Source: Muribaculaceae bacterium Isolate-037 (Harlan) (GTDB lineage Bacteria > Bacteroidota > Bacteroidia > Bacteroidales > Muribaculaceae). Taken from it: a stretch of DNA of 64,000 bases. The stretch covers positions 62,001 through 126,000 of the forward strand of contig RIAZ01000012.1 in assembly GCA_003762615.1 (NCBI GenBank). The letters run 5' to 3'. Positions 18,150 through 27,204 of the stretch are shown here, one piece after another (position 1 is the stretch's first letter; every line of letters starts with the position of its first letter). The position numbers and the translations under genes are program-made. The notes beneath the pieces were generated by a model. The model was given only the letters and a program-made list of their open reading frames with translations, made no database searches and was not told the origin of the DNA.

Positions 18150-19405
18150 TATCTTAATATTATCTCCTCCATATCTTTTAACTTATCATAGCCACTGATT
18201 ATCACCCTGTCGCCGGGACTGAGTCCGGAGATCACTTCATATTGCCGAGGGTTCTGGCGTCCTACCTCTATCTCCCTCTTCACAGCCTTCGTACCATCCT
18301 CATTCAGCAGATATATCCATTTGCCATTTGTGACATTATAGAAATCCCCATGCGGAATGACTACTGTGTTTTCCGGTTGCCCCAACTCAATCTGTACCCT
18401 GTAGCTTTTCCCGATACGTGCATTTGCCGGTCGCTCCCCCGTGAATATAAGGTCTGCCTCAAAGTTACGGTCTTTGATCTCAGGCACCACTCTGCTGACG
18501 CGCAGCGGATACGACTCATCCTGATAATTGATGTTGCCGGGCAAGCCCGACATTATCCGATCAACGTAATATTCATTTACCGACACGTGTACCTTATAAT
18601 CTGTAAGCACTTTCAATTCCCCTATGCTTACCCCTGACTGCACCTGCTGGCCCGGCGTGACCGTAAGGAAACTCAACTGCCCGGCTACAGGTGCGCGCAC
18701 TATCAGATCATCCTTCCTTCCGACCGCCCGGTCTCTCTTGGTCTGTGCGCGCCTCATATCCTCCTGAAGCATCTCCCTACGCAGAGCTGTCATCGCCGAA
18801 TCATGACTGAGACCTTGCATCTGCAGAGAAGTCTTCCGTTTACGGTAGGCATATTCACTGTCGGCAAGCTCCATCTCCGCCTTGCTCTTCATCCCCATCC
18901 CATATTCCTCGTAGGCTATCTTACGCTTATTATCGAGATTCGACATCTCATAATTGGCATCAAGCACCTGCTGCTGAAGGGTCAGCGACTTCTGCTCCAT
19001 CTCAATCTCCTGCTCCCGATACAGACGTTGTTGTCTGTGAAGTTCATCCTCCTCATCTATTATAGTGCGCATCAGTTCCGGATTCCTTAATATCAGAATT
19101 GTGTCACCCTGCTCAAGCATCGCGCCATCATCCGCCACGATACGCTCCACAAAACCGGATTCGATCGCATTGACCTTCACTATCTGAATCGGGCTCACTA
19201 TACCCTCCACATCCACATATTCCAGGAAATTATCCTCCATCACCTCTGCCACTCGCACGCTGTCCTTATCAACGTGCAGACGACGCGGACCCCACGCCAA
19301 GACCACTGCATAACCCAATAATATCAGCAGCAGCACGCCAAGCCCGATATAATATCTATATCTTACATACCACGGCTTCCTTTTCAATTGAATATCCATA
19401 ATCAA
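18149..19405 (-). CDS. HlyD/MacA-type periplasmic adaptor
   Basis: A 418-aa membrane-fusion protein with one N-terminal helix (about 18-38) and a barrel-lipoyl pattern around a long coiled coil at about 100-220, rich in Q, E and R. The lipoyl half-sites are EGIVSPIQIVKVNAIESGFV and LIVRAPVAGQLSFL. It should link the inner-membrane permease to the TolC-like channel encoded just upstream. The second Met (19399) is a possible alternative start. Confidence 0.9.
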   Translation of the reverse strand: MIMDIQLKRKPWYVRYRYYIGLGVLLLILLGYAVVLAWGPRRLHVDKDSVRVAEVMEDNFLEYVDVEGIVSPIQIVKVNAIESGFVERIVADDGAMLEQGDTILILRNPELMRTIIDEEDELHRQQRLYREQEIEMEQKSLTLQQQVLDANYEMSNLDNKRKIAYEEYGMGMKSKAEMELADSEYAYRKRKTSLQMQGLSHDSAMTALRREMLQEDMRRAQTKRDRAVGRKDDLIVRAPVAGQLSFLTVTPGQQVQSGVSIGELKVLTDYKVHVSVNEYYVDRIMSGLPGNINYQDESYPLRVSRVVPEIKDRNFEADLIFTGERPANARIGKSYRVQIELGQPENTVVIPHGDFYNVTNGKWIYLLNEDGTKAVKREIEVGRQNPRQYEVISGLSPGDRVIISGYDKLKDMEEIILR

Positions 19406-19441
19406 AAAATCTATATTTAATTAGCACTCACCACTCAATTA

Positions 19442-20899
19442 TCAATTTCCAATTCCCATCGCCTCCGGACCGGTCAGCGAACGTATCGTATAGAATAGAG
19501 TCCAATACGTCTTTATTGATGCGATGTATGCCCGTGTAGCGGAATCCTTTTCCGATAATGCCACGTTGAGATCAAGGATAGTGTTACGTCCGGCGATATA
19601 GAGCCGACGTGCGATATCATATCTATGAGATGCAAGTTCCTTTGTGCGACATGCCACTCTCACCTTCCTCGCCTGCATATTAAACTGCATCACCATCTTG
19701 TTGAGATTCTGTCGGAAATCATTCATTCCCTGTTCTGCCTCCGTATATGCAAGATCACGTTGGGATTTTGCCACCTTCACCTGTCCTTTCCCTCTCCCCC
19801 AATCAAGAATAGGCAATGAGAGCGTGACGCTCACGTATTCCTGGTGCAGAAGATGCCTATAGCTTGCGGCAAAGGTGTCGCCCGTCTGGGATAGTCCGAA
19901 CTGAAGATAGAGATCCGCCCTCAACCCGGCATTCGCCCTTGCCTGTGCCACGCGGCTGTCGCTCTCCCTCTTAATGCGCTCATAATAATCCGGATCGGAG
20001 GCATTGAGCATGGCAAGTTCATGTGCCATGGGGAGTGATACCTGTAAGTCGGGCACAGACTCCGGCAATTGCAACGTCACTCTGGGCATGTCGTCATAGC
20101 CTAAATAGGATGCCAATAATTGCGTCTGCTCCTTCAGCGCCACCTCCGCATCCATACAGGCTGTCTCCTCATTCAGCCGGTTGATCTCCAGCTGTACCAT
20201 ATCATTCTCATTTATGCTCCCTATCTCATACCGTCCTTTCGCCATCTGATAGAGAGTATCAGCCGATGCAAAGTTAAGACGTGCCATATCAAGATTAGTC
20301 TGAGCCTCCACGAGTGAGAAGAAATAGGTGCATGCATGGGCAGCCACAAGTTCCATCGCCTCATTATAGTTCTTCTCAGCCTCACGATATTTCACCGGTT
20401 CAATCCTTCTGTCCCATTTCAGGGAGTTATAACCGAAGAGACTCTGACGATAACCGATAGTCAATGGATAAGCACTGTATGATGTCCGGTCTCTCTCAAA
20501 CTCATCAATACGGGAAAGTGATGATTTCAGGAAGAATGATCCGCCGGTCAATGCTAAGTTCTGGTTTATCTCCAAGGCAATATCCGTGTTGAGCTGATCC
20601 TGCCTGACAAAGGCACTCGTGCCATCGTTCAATGTTATACGGTTGATCTCACGATTGAGGAACGGCGACGATGTCAATGTGACCGACGGCAAATAGTTTG
20701 CCTTATAATATTTATATTGCCATTGAGCCGCTAAGAAAGCATGTTTGGCACCCTGTGCCGCCGGCGACTGCTCCTGAGCACGCGAGATGACCTCCTGAAG
20801 AGTCATCTTCATCCCATCGTCATTTATGCCCGACGAGTGGGCATACGACACAGCGACGGAAGCGGCTGCAATGATATTTAATAGTAACTTACGCGACAT
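19442..20899 (-). CDS. TolC-family outer-membrane efflux protein
   Basis: A 485-aa protein. I start it at 20899 (MSRKLLLNIIAAASVAVSYA), a proper signal peptide, rather than ten codons earlier. It has the duplicated coiled-coil layout of TolC: AAQWQYKYYKANYLPSVTL early, ARLNFASADTLYQMAKGRYE, and the second-half block VSVTLSLPILDWGRGKGQVK. It is the first gene of the export operon and lies 37 bases after a sigma-54-like promoter. Confidence 0.92.
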   Translation of the reverse strand: MSRKLLLNIIAAASVAVSYAHSSGINDDGMKMTLQEVISRAQEQSPAAQGAKHAFLAAQWQYKYYKANYLPSVTLTSSPFLNREINRITLNDGTSAFVRQDQLNTDIALEINQNLALTGGSFFLKSSLSRIDEFERDRTSYSAYPLTIGYRQSLFGYNSLKWDRRIEPVKYREAEKNYNEAMELVAAHACTYFFSLVEAQTNLDMARLNFASADTLYQMAKGRYEIGSINENDMVQLEINRLNEETACMDAEVALKEQTQLLASYLGYDDMPRVTLQLPESVPDLQVSLPMAHELAMLNASDPDYYERIKRESDSRVAQARANAGLRADLYLQFGLSQTGDTFAASYRHLLHQEYVSVTLSLPILDWGRGKGQVKVAKSQRDLAYTEAEQGMNDFRQNLNKMVMQFNMQARKVRVACRTKELASHRYDIARRLYIAGRNTILDLNVALSEKDSATRAYIASIKTYWTLFYTIRSLTGPEAMGIGN

Positions 20900-20935
20900 G
20901 ATGTAGTTATCAGTGTTAATTTTACCCACTTAATA

Positions 20936-20951
20936 ATCAAACCTCATGCCA
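20936..20951 (-). promoter_or_regulatory. Sigma-54-like -24/-12 promoter of the export operon
   Basis: On the minus strand the sequence reads TGGCATGAGGTTTGAT, matching the RpoN consensus TGGCACG-N4-TTGC in all but two positions and with the right spacing. It lies 37 bases before the TolC-like start. The operon is followed on the same strand by an NtrC-type regulator, which makes a chance match less likely. Confidence 0.65.
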
Positions 20952-21006
20952 AACTCATATTATCCTATAGCTCAATAAATTGCATCCGATATAGGCTGAG
21001 TGGAGA

Positions 21007-21043
21007 TGTGCGGAATCACACGCTCTGCGTGTGATTCCGCACA
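21007..21043. promoter_or_regulatory. Perfect 17-bp palindrome, probable activator binding site
   Basis: TGTGCGGAATCACACGC (21007-21023) is the exact reverse complement of 21027-21043, with a 3-base centre. Its centre is about 75 bp upstream of the -24 element, the usual place of an NtrC-type enhancer site. It is not downstream of any gene, since the space lies between divergent genes, and has no T-run, so a terminator is unlikely. Confidence 0.6.
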
Positions 21044-21163
21044 CATTCCGAGCCATGATATACCTAATGCATGATGAATCCCGTTGATTACAAAGTTATA
21101 AAATAATCGCTTATAATCGCGTATTTTCAATGATTTTTATGGTATTGTTTCAGAGATTTTGTG

Positions 21164-21171
21164 TAAATTTG
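21164..21171 (+). promoter_or_regulatory. Candidate promoter of the GH109-like gene
   Basis: TAAATTTG, with a TTG 16 bases upstream, lies about 70 bases before the ATG at 21240. Confidence 0.45.
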
Positions 21172-21239
21172 CAGATGGTGGCTATCGGCTGCCAATATAA
21201 TCTTTCGCAACTTCTAAATTACTTTTAGACAACAACATT

Positions 21240-22646
21240 ATGAATCTTACCAACAAACTTCTGTTAGGAGCGTGCACTGCCGGACTTATGGCTGCATGTG
21301 CTGATAAGGCTCCACAATCTGCTGTCATAGAGACTGAGATTCCGGAACGTCCCGCCGGACAAGAGGATATGGTCGGCTTTGCAGCCGAACCGATTGATAC
21401 AGTCCGCGTCGGTTTTATCGGTCTCGGTATGAGAGGTCCGGATGCCGTCGAACGGTTCACTTATATTCCGGGCACTAAGGTGGTAGCTCTTTGCGACATC
21501 GATTCATCAAGAGTGGAGGATACGCAGAAGATTCTCGATAAAAGAGGTATGCCACGCGCCGCTGCTTATTACGGCTCGGAAGATGCCTGGAAAAAACTCG
21601 TGGAAAGGGATGATCTCAATCTCGTCTATATCGTCACTGATTGGAAAAATCATGCTCCCATGGGACTATACTCAATGGAGAATGGCAAACACGTGGCTAT
21701 CGAGGTGCCCGCCGCAACTTCTCTCGATGAGATCTGGGCTCTCGTAAACACTTCCGAGAAAACGCGCAAGCATTGCATGATGCTGGAGAACTGCGTGTAT
21801 GATTTCTTTGAGCTTAACACTCTCAACATGGCGCAGCAAGGACTGTTCGGTGAGATTCTTCATACCGAGGGGAGCTATATCCACAATCTGAAAGAGTTCT
21901 GGGGTGAATATTGGAACAACTGGCGTCTTGACTTCAATAAGGAGCATCGTGGCGACGTATATCCCACTCATGGTCTTGGTCCCGCCTGCCAGCTTCTCGA
22001 CATTCACCGTGGCGACAAGATAAACACGCTCGTGGCTATGGACACAAAAGCCGTGACCGGTCCGGAACTCGTGAAAGAAGCAACAGGCTCTGCCCCCGAA
22101 TCATTTGCCAACGGCGACCATACAATGACAATGATGCGCACAGAGAACGGCAAGACAATCCATATCCAGCATGACGTGATGAATCCGCGTCCCTACTCCC
22201 GTATGTATCAGCTGACCGGCACAAAGGGTTTTGCGAATAAATATCCGAGAGAGGGATATGCTTTCCAACCCGAGCAGATGGATTCAACCATTATTCCTGA
22301 TCATGAGAACCTCAATATGCACAGATGGATCTCCGATGAACAGCAGGAGGCTCTCACAAAGAAATATACCCATCCTATCATCAAGGAGATCGGCGAGATG
22401 GCTCAGGACGTTGGCGGTCATGGTGGCATGGACTTCATCATGGACTATCGTCTCGTTTACTGTCTGCGCAACGGTCTGCCTCTCGATATGGACGTATATG
22501 ACCTCGCAGAATGGAGTGCGATGGCACCTCTGAGTGCAATATCCATTGAGAACGGTTCTGCGCCCGTAGCATTCCCCGACTTTACCCGTGGTGCCTGGAA
22601 CAAGATAAAAGGCTACCGACATGCTTATATGCCAAGCGCAAAGTAA
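21240..22646 (+). CDS. GH109-like Gfo/Idh/MocA oxidoreductase lipoprotein
   Basis: A 468-aa protein. The signal peptide ends in a lipobox (AGLMAAC), so it is probably a lipoprotein. The NAD-binding Rossmann block VRVGFIGLGMRGPDAV is at about 55-70, followed by VVALCDIDS. YPTHGLGP and the late GGHGGMDFIMDYRLVYCLRN match the GH109 family of NAD-dependent alpha-N-acetylgalactosaminidases. These cleave glycosides by redox-assisted elimination and are common in mucin-using Bacteroidales. Substrate specificity is not proven by the motifs. The gene stands alone with its own promoter and a strong terminator. Confidence 0.85.
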   Translation: MNLTNKLLLGACTAGLMAACADKAPQSAVIETEIPERPAGQEDMVGFAAEPIDTVRVGFIGLGMRGPDAVERFTYIPGTKVVALCDIDSSRVEDTQKILDKRGMPRAAAYYGSEDAWKKLVERDDLNLVYIVTDWKNHAPMGLYSMENGKHVAIEVPAATSLDEIWALVNTSEKTRKHCMMLENCVYDFFELNTLNMAQQGLFGEILHTEGSYIHNLKEFWGEYWNNWRLDFNKEHRGDVYPTHGLGPACQLLDIHRGDKINTLVAMDTKAVTGPELVKEATGSAPESFANGDHTMTMMRTENGKTIHIQHDVMNPRPYSRMYQLTGTKGFANKYPREGYAFQPEQMDSTIIPDHENLNMHRWISDEQQEALTKKYTHPIIKEIGEMAQDVGGHGGMDFIMDYRLVYCLRNGLPLDMDVYDLAEWSAMAPLSAISIENGSAPVAFPDFTRGAWNKIKGYRHAYMPSAK

Positions 22647-22796
22647 CATGTAACAAATAATACGTAACAAGTAATAAGGCTGAAGCAATATAATCGGCGA
22701 CTACCGATTATATTGCTTCTGTTTTTCTACACATCACAAGTAACATGTCACCTGTTACATGTTACTTGTTACTTATCACTTGTGACTTGTTACATT
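22641..22796. repeat. Degenerate AAGTAAC heptads flanking a terminator
   Basis: Units related to AAGTAAC and ACATGTAAC occur at 22641-22677, and their reverse complements (TTACATGTTACTTGTTACTT and neighbours) at 22734-22796. Together they form an outer inverted repeat around the terminator hairpin. Same design as the 12441 array but with a different unit. Confidence 0.75.
22682..22726 (+). terminator. Strong terminator after the GH109-like gene
   Basis: A perfect 16-bp stem (GAAGCAATATAATCGG, 22682-22697, and its complement 22704-22719) with a 6-base loop is followed by TGTTTTT. Confidence 0.85.
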
Positions 22797-22824
22797 GCGT
22801 GAAGCGCGCTTCGCGCATAATTAA

Positions 22825-22856
22825 TTTGCGTTTTAACTCCGTTTGAAGTAACTTTG
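22825..22856 (+). promoter_or_regulatory. Promoter of tgt
   Basis: TTTG at 22825-22828, 20 bases, then TAACTTTG at 22849-22856: a full match to the Bacteroidales -33/-7 pattern. The tgt ATG follows at 22964. Confidence 0.65.
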
Positions 22857-22963
22857 CAGTTGATTTACACGATACGGAGTTGTCGCGACAGTTGAATATC
22901 GTATTCCGACCGATTGAGTGCATCTCCTTGTCATATTCATTTTTAATATCATATAATCATCCG

Positions 22964-24094
22964 ATGGATTTCAAAATAGAAGCTACCGCCCCGCATACCA
23001 ACGCCCGCGCCGGCGAGATAACCACCGACCATGGTAAGATACCCACTCCCATATTCATGCCCGTTGGCACTGTAGGAAGTGTCAAGGCTGTCCACATGAG
23101 AGAATTGCGTGACGATATCGATGCCAAGATTATTCTCGGCAATACTTATCATCTTTACCTACGCCCCGGGCTCGACATTCTTAGGAATGCCGGTGGACTT
23201 CATAAATTCAACGGATGGGAACGCCCTATCCTAACCGATTCCGGTGGTTTCCAAGTGTTCTCGCTGTCGTCCAACCGTAAGCTGAAAGAGGAAGGAGCAT
23301 GGTTCAGGAGCCATATCGACGGCTCAAAACATCTCTTCACTCCGGAGGGTGTGGTCGACATACAGAGAGTGATCGGTGCCGACATAATGATGGCTCTTGA
23401 TGAATGCACCCCCGGCACCGCCGATCTTGACTATGCAAAGAAATCGCTGGCTCTTACCCAACGCTGGCTCGAACGCGGTTGGAAGCGATACAAGGAGACG
23501 GAGGGGCTGTATGGCTATCGTCAGGCATATTTCCCAATCGTGCAGGGTTGCGTATATCCTGAACTACGTCGGGAAGCCGCCAAGCATATCGCCGACCTCG
23601 GTGCAGAAGGGAATGCTATCGGTGGACTTGCCGTAGGCGAACCTACGGAAAAGATGTATGAGATGATTGAGGTGGTCAACGATATTCTTCCCACCGACAA
23701 ACCTCGCTATCTGATGGGAGTGGGCACACCTGCCAATATCCTTGAGGCCATCGACCGTGGAGTAGACATGATGGACTGCGTTATGCCGACACGCAATGGA
23801 CGAAACGGTATGCTATTCACCCGCAACGGCATAATGAACATGCGCAATAAGAAATGGGCTGACGATTATTCCCCTCTTGATGAAGGGGGAGCGGCTTGGG
23901 TAGACGAGGTGTATTCCAAGGCATACGTAAGGCATCTCTTTGTAAGCCAGGAACTGCTCGCAATGCAGATTGCTTCGGTGCATAATCTCGCTTTCTATCT
24001 TTGGCTCGTAAAAGAGGCACGCCGACATATCATCGCAGGCGATTTCAAATCTTGGAAGACCGAAATGGTGGAACGCGTCACCCGCAGATTATAA
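22964..24094 (+). CDS. tgt: Queuine/7-deazaguanine tRNA-ribosyltransferase
   Basis: A 376-aa cytosolic enzyme that swaps the wobble guanine of GUN-anticodon tRNAs for preQ1. I start at MDFKIEATAPHTNARAG (22964), which matches the family start; the upstream frame would add 28 unrelated residues. Family blocks: TPIFMPVGTVGSVKA, NTYHLYLRPG, DSGGFQVFSLS (catalytic Asp), GGLAVGEP and YLMGVGTP. The zinc-binding motif expected near the C-terminus of bacterial Tgt (CXCX2CX29H) is not visible: the region after RNGIMNMRNKKWADDYSPLD has none of its cysteines. This cysteine-less form deserves a check. Confidence 0.93.
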   Translation: MDFKIEATAPHTNARAGEITTDHGKIPTPIFMPVGTVGSVKAVHMRELRDDIDAKIILGNTYHLYLRPGLDILRNAGGLHKFNGWERPILTDSGGFQVFSLSSNRKLKEEGAWFRSHIDGSKHLFTPEGVVDIQRVIGADIMMALDECTPGTADLDYAKKSLALTQRWLERGWKRYKETEGLYGYRQAYFPIVQGCVYPELRREAAKHIADLGAEGNAIGGLAVGEPTEKMYEMIEVVNDILPTDKPRYLMGVGTPANILEAIDRGVDMMDCVMPTRNGRNGMLFTRNGIMNMRNKKWADDYSPLDEGGAAWVDEVYSKAYVRHLFVSQELLAMQIASVHNLAFYLWLVKEARRHIIAGDFKSWKTEMVERVTRRL

Positions 24095-24115
24095 GATTAA
24101 CCGACCATTCCAATA

Positions 24116-25366
24116 ATGAAAAAAGATAACAAAATATCTGACGAGGAGATTTCAACCGCCAACGAAGAGAATCCCATTGCCAACGAGGAGAATCCGGTTG
24201 CTACGATGGAGACAACAGCAGCGGAGGTGGTTGACGTGGCTGCTAAAAAGAAGGATAAGAAGAAGAGACGGTGGCACAATCCCTTCCGATTATATATAAT
24301 CGACTTATATATACTCAAGAAGTTTCTCGGCACATTCTTTCTCTCCACGATGCTCTTCCTGGCGGTAATAGCCATGTTTGACATCACGGAGAAACTGGAT
24401 GCCTTCCTCACCGCACCGCTGAGCGAGACAATATTCGACTATTTCTTCTCGTTCATCCCTTATTTCGCTAACCAGCTGATCCCGCTCTTCGTCTTTATCG
24501 CAGTCATATTCTTCACTTCGAAAATGGCTGCCAATTCCGAGATAATAGCCATCCTGTCAAGCGGAATAAGTTTCAGCCGCCTTCTGCGACCCTACATGAT
24601 AGGCGCGGCAATAATTGCTGCGATGACATTTGCGCTGAGCAATTACATAATCCCTCCCACCAACATCAAGAGAATAGCATATACCAACAAATATGTGAAG
24701 AATAAGAAGGTGGAGAGCAATGCCAACGTTCAGCTGCAGGTGTCGCCCGGTGTAGTGGCTTTTATCGGAAGGTTTGAAGACCGCAACAAGACCGGCTACC
24801 GTTTCTCACTTGATAAATTTGATGGAAAGGAACTGAAATCAAGGACTACCGCCATGACCGCCCGCTATGACACCACAAGAACCTATCATTGGATTCTGAT
24901 GGACTACATGACACGTGATTTTGACGGCATGAAGGAGACTATCAAAAAGGGGGCGAAACTCGACACAATCATACCCTTTGAACCCCGCGACTTCATGATT
25001 TCAGTAAATGACCAGGAAACCCTTACCACTCCGCAGCTTACCGAATATATAGAGAAGCAGAAGATGAGAGGCGTGGCAAACATAAAGGCGTTTGAGATCG
25101 AGAAGGAGAAACGTATAGCCTCAACAGCTGCCGCCTTCATCCTCACATTGATCGGCATGTCGCTATCTTCGCGAAAGGTGAAGGGTGGAATGGGCGTCAA
25201 CATCGGCATCGGTCTCGGATTGAGTTTCAGCTATATACTCTTCTCTACCGTGACCAGTACATTCGCCATATCCGGACTCACAACACCGTTCATTGCGATG
25301 GAAATCCCAAACCTCGTGTATCTGGCTATCGGAATCTACCTCTACTACCGAGCCTCAAAATATTGA
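24116..25366 (+). CDS. LptF/LptG (YjgP/YjgQ) family permease
   Basis: A 416-aa inner-membrane protein of the lipopolysaccharide exporter. The first 58 residues are an unusual cytosolic extension: acidic NEENPIANEENPVA repeats, then a lysine-rich KKKDKKKRR. After it come YIIDLYILKKFLGTFFLSTM, three N-terminal helices, a periplasmic domain with FIGRFEDRNKTGYRF, and three C-terminal helices starting at IASTAAAFILTLIGMSLSSR. It follows tgt after 21 bases, probably in one transcript. Whether it is the LptF or LptG role I cannot tell. Confidence 0.88.
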   Translation: MKKDNKISDEEISTANEENPIANEENPVATMETTAAEVVDVAAKKKDKKKRRWHNPFRLYIIDLYILKKFLGTFFLSTMLFLAVIAMFDITEKLDAFLTAPLSETIFDYFFSFIPYFANQLIPLFVFIAVIFFTSKMAANSEIIAILSSGISFSRLLRPYMIGAAIIAAMTFALSNYIIPPTNIKRIAYTNKYVKNKKVESNANVQLQVSPGVVAFIGRFEDRNKTGYRFSLDKFDGKELKSRTTAMTARYDTTRTYHWILMDYMTRDFDGMKETIKKGAKLDTIIPFEPRDFMISVNDQETLTTPQLTEYIEKQKMRGVANIKAFEIEKEKRIASTAAAFILTLIGMSLSSRKVKGGMGVNIGIGLGLSFSYILFSTVTSTFAISGLTTPFIAMEIPNLVYLAIGIYLYYRASKY

Positions 25367-25452
25367 CAATTGTCAATTTGACGATTCTGTCAATTCTGTC
25401 AATTCTGTCAATTTGACAAATTGACAATTATGACAATTTGACAGATTAGATT
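25362..25452. repeat. Degenerate TGTCAATT repeats between convergent genes
   Basis: About ten copies of TGTCAATT/TTGACAA-type units, direct and inverted, fill the space between the permease and the terminator. Same design as the other arrays, unit length 8-9. Confidence 0.75.
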
Positions 25453-25503
25453 GACAGATAATGAAAAAGCAGGTCTCACCGACCTGCTTTTTCATTATCT
25501 GTC
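25453..25503. terminator. Two-way terminator with 23-bp arms
   Basis: The arms at 25453-25475 and 25481-25503 are exact complements, with a 5-base loop. A-rich and T-rich tracts inside the stem let it work in both directions. The right arm also encodes the last codons of folK. Confidence 0.85.
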
Positions 25504-25877
25504 AATTGCCTGTAGCCTTGCTGGAAAAATGAGCAGGCATAATCCCGAGAACGCAATATCTCGCCGTCCGCCATGACGATATCCACGTCGACCGGCACCC
25601 GTTTCTCCCGTCGTGACTCTTCATCCCTGCCACAACTGCGTTCATATTCCTTGCATGCCATCTCCAGATCTGACAGACTGCCCGGATAACTGCCAGACAC
25701 AACTGCATTCATATAATTGGCTCCGGAATGTCCTACCGGCAACGTCTCATATATCTCCGATTCCATGTAGTCGCCGAGTATGCCGGAGAGCCACGTCATA
25801 GCCTCACCCACCGATCTTTCCCTGTCGCCACAATTCGAACCGAGACTCAATACTACTGAAATATCTTGCGTATGCAT
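25476..25877 (-). CDS. folK: HPPK, hydroxymethyldihydropterin pyrophosphokinase (short form)
   Basis: Transfers pyrophosphate from ATP to 6-hydroxymethyl-7,8-dihydropterin in folate synthesis. The 133-aa product (usual length about 160) has VVLSLGSNCGDRE at the start, GANYMNAVVSG, and VPVDVDIVMADG in place of the usual R-x-x-D-I-D-I block. The C-terminus is short and its last 7-8 codons lie inside the terminator stem, with the stop in the loop. Separate from folB in this window (58.3 kb). Confidence 0.85.
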   Translation of the reverse strand: MHTQDISVVLSLGSNCGDRERSVGEAMTWLSGILGDYMESEIYETLPVGHSGANYMNAVVSGSYPGSLSDLEMACKEYERSCGRDEESRREKRVPVDVDIVMADGEILRSRDYACSFFQQGYRQLTDNEKAGR

Positions 25878-25925
25878 AATATCCGACTCTCAAAATCTAT
25901 AGTCATGCGCTTAATCCCTCATACG

Positions 25926-27185
25926 TCATTTATCCGCATGACGTAGCGTGATCAGCGTGATTTCAGGATATGCACGGAAAAGACGTGCCGGCATTCCTAC
26001 CTCTCCGGCTCCTATATTTACGTACAGACCGACTGGACGACCCTGCTTGTTGAGACGATTGAAATAACCGCCCCATAGTTCATAGCGGAACTGTGCCGGA
26101 GACCATCTCCATCCGAACAGATTCGTCTCCACCTGCATGGCATGAGTATGTCCTGAAAGCGTAAGCCCGATATTTGTATTGTCTGCCACCTCCATTTCCC
26201 AATGTGCCGGATTATGGGTCAGCAAAATCTTAAAACGGTTGTCGTTCTGATGAAAGATGGAATCTTTTGATGAAGGGAGAGCCTTCTCAAGATCCCCGTA
26301 TATCGGGAAGGGGGCATCCCCTACATTCTCCACCCCTATCACCACGATACTGTCCGCACCATTGACAATAAACCGGCGCGTATTGTTAAGGAGATCCCAA
26401 CCCATCTTTTTCTGATAGATTGCCATGAGTTTATTGTTGCGTTCCCTGTCGGCGGGTGTCTTCCAATTCATGTAATCACCATAGTCATGGTTGCCGAGAA
26501 TCGACAGTACACCGTCGGGAGCTTTCAGGCGCGACAGTTCCGATATAAACGGAACCATCTCCTTTGTATGACGGTTCACAAGATCGCCCGTGAAGACTAT
26601 CAGATCAGGATGCAGACTGTTGACAGAGTCCACCAGTTCCGAAATGAAAGAGGTATCATTCCCCCACGTGCCTACATGCAGGTCGCTTATCTGGACTATC
26701 CTGTAGCCATTGAATGATTCAGGAATCTGCGCCGACGACACCTCAATAGGAACCACCTCTATATGATTGCGGGTGTAGATCACTCCCCACCACATCGAAA
26801 GGAAAAGCAGACCGCCTACCACCACACCACATATACGTGAACCTCTGCGCGGGGCCTTTCTCCGGTAGGAAGGATAACTTTTTTTCTTTGCAAACAACGA
26901 CCCAAGCCTACCCGCCAATGAGCACAATACGTAGCCTATCTTACCCATATAAATGGAAAGATAGGTATATAGCATCCACATCACCGGAAGAAGGTCGGAT
27001 TCCTCCGATCTCTTAGGCATACACATTATGACCACAAGAAGCGACCAGCACAATAATGTGCTGACTATGTATGCCAATCGTGCACCACGCTTGCGGGTGG
27101 CTGTACGCACATCGGAATAAATATAGACGTCGATCAGAAAACTTAAAACGAAAAGCACAACTGCTGCCAATACCGGTATTCTCAT
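25926..27185 (-). CDS. Membrane-anchored metallophosphoesterase (YkuE-like)
   Basis: A 419-aa protein. About four hydrophobic helices in the first 150 residues, then a calcineurin-like domain with all the metal motifs: VQISDLHVG near 170, FTGDLVN, ILGNHDYG and TLSGHTHAMQ. The helix-plus-phosphoesterase layout matches YkuE-like enzymes thought to act on membrane or cell-envelope phosphodiesters; the substrate is unknown. It is 19 bases downstream of the acyltransferase gene, a fitting partner for lipid metabolism. Confidence 0.88.
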   Translation of the reverse strand: MRIPVLAAVVLFVLSFLIDVYIYSDVRTATRKRGARLAYIVSTLLCWSLLVVIMCMPKRSEESDLLPVMWMLYTYLSIYMGKIGYVLCSLAGRLGSLFAKKKSYPSYRRKAPRRGSRICGVVVGGLLFLSMWWGVIYTRNHIEVVPIEVSSAQIPESFNGYRIVQISDLHVGTWGNDTSFISELVDSVNSLHPDLIVFTGDLVNRHTKEMVPFISELSRLKAPDGVLSILGNHDYGDYMNWKTPADRERNNKLMAIYQKKMGWDLLNNTRRFIVNGADSIVVIGVENVGDAPFPIYGDLEKALPSSKDSIFHQNDNRFKILLTHNPAHWEMEVADNTNIGLTLSGHTHAMQVETNLFGWRWSPAQFRYELWGGYFNRLNKQGRPVGLYVNIGAGEVGMPARLFRAYPEITLITLRHADK

Positions 27186-27204
27186 AGGGGTATATTTTTA
27201 ATTC

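Noticed and set aside
21007..21043. Palindrome as a terminator
   Set aside because: It sits between divergent starts, has no T-run, and no gene ends there; an activator site fits better.
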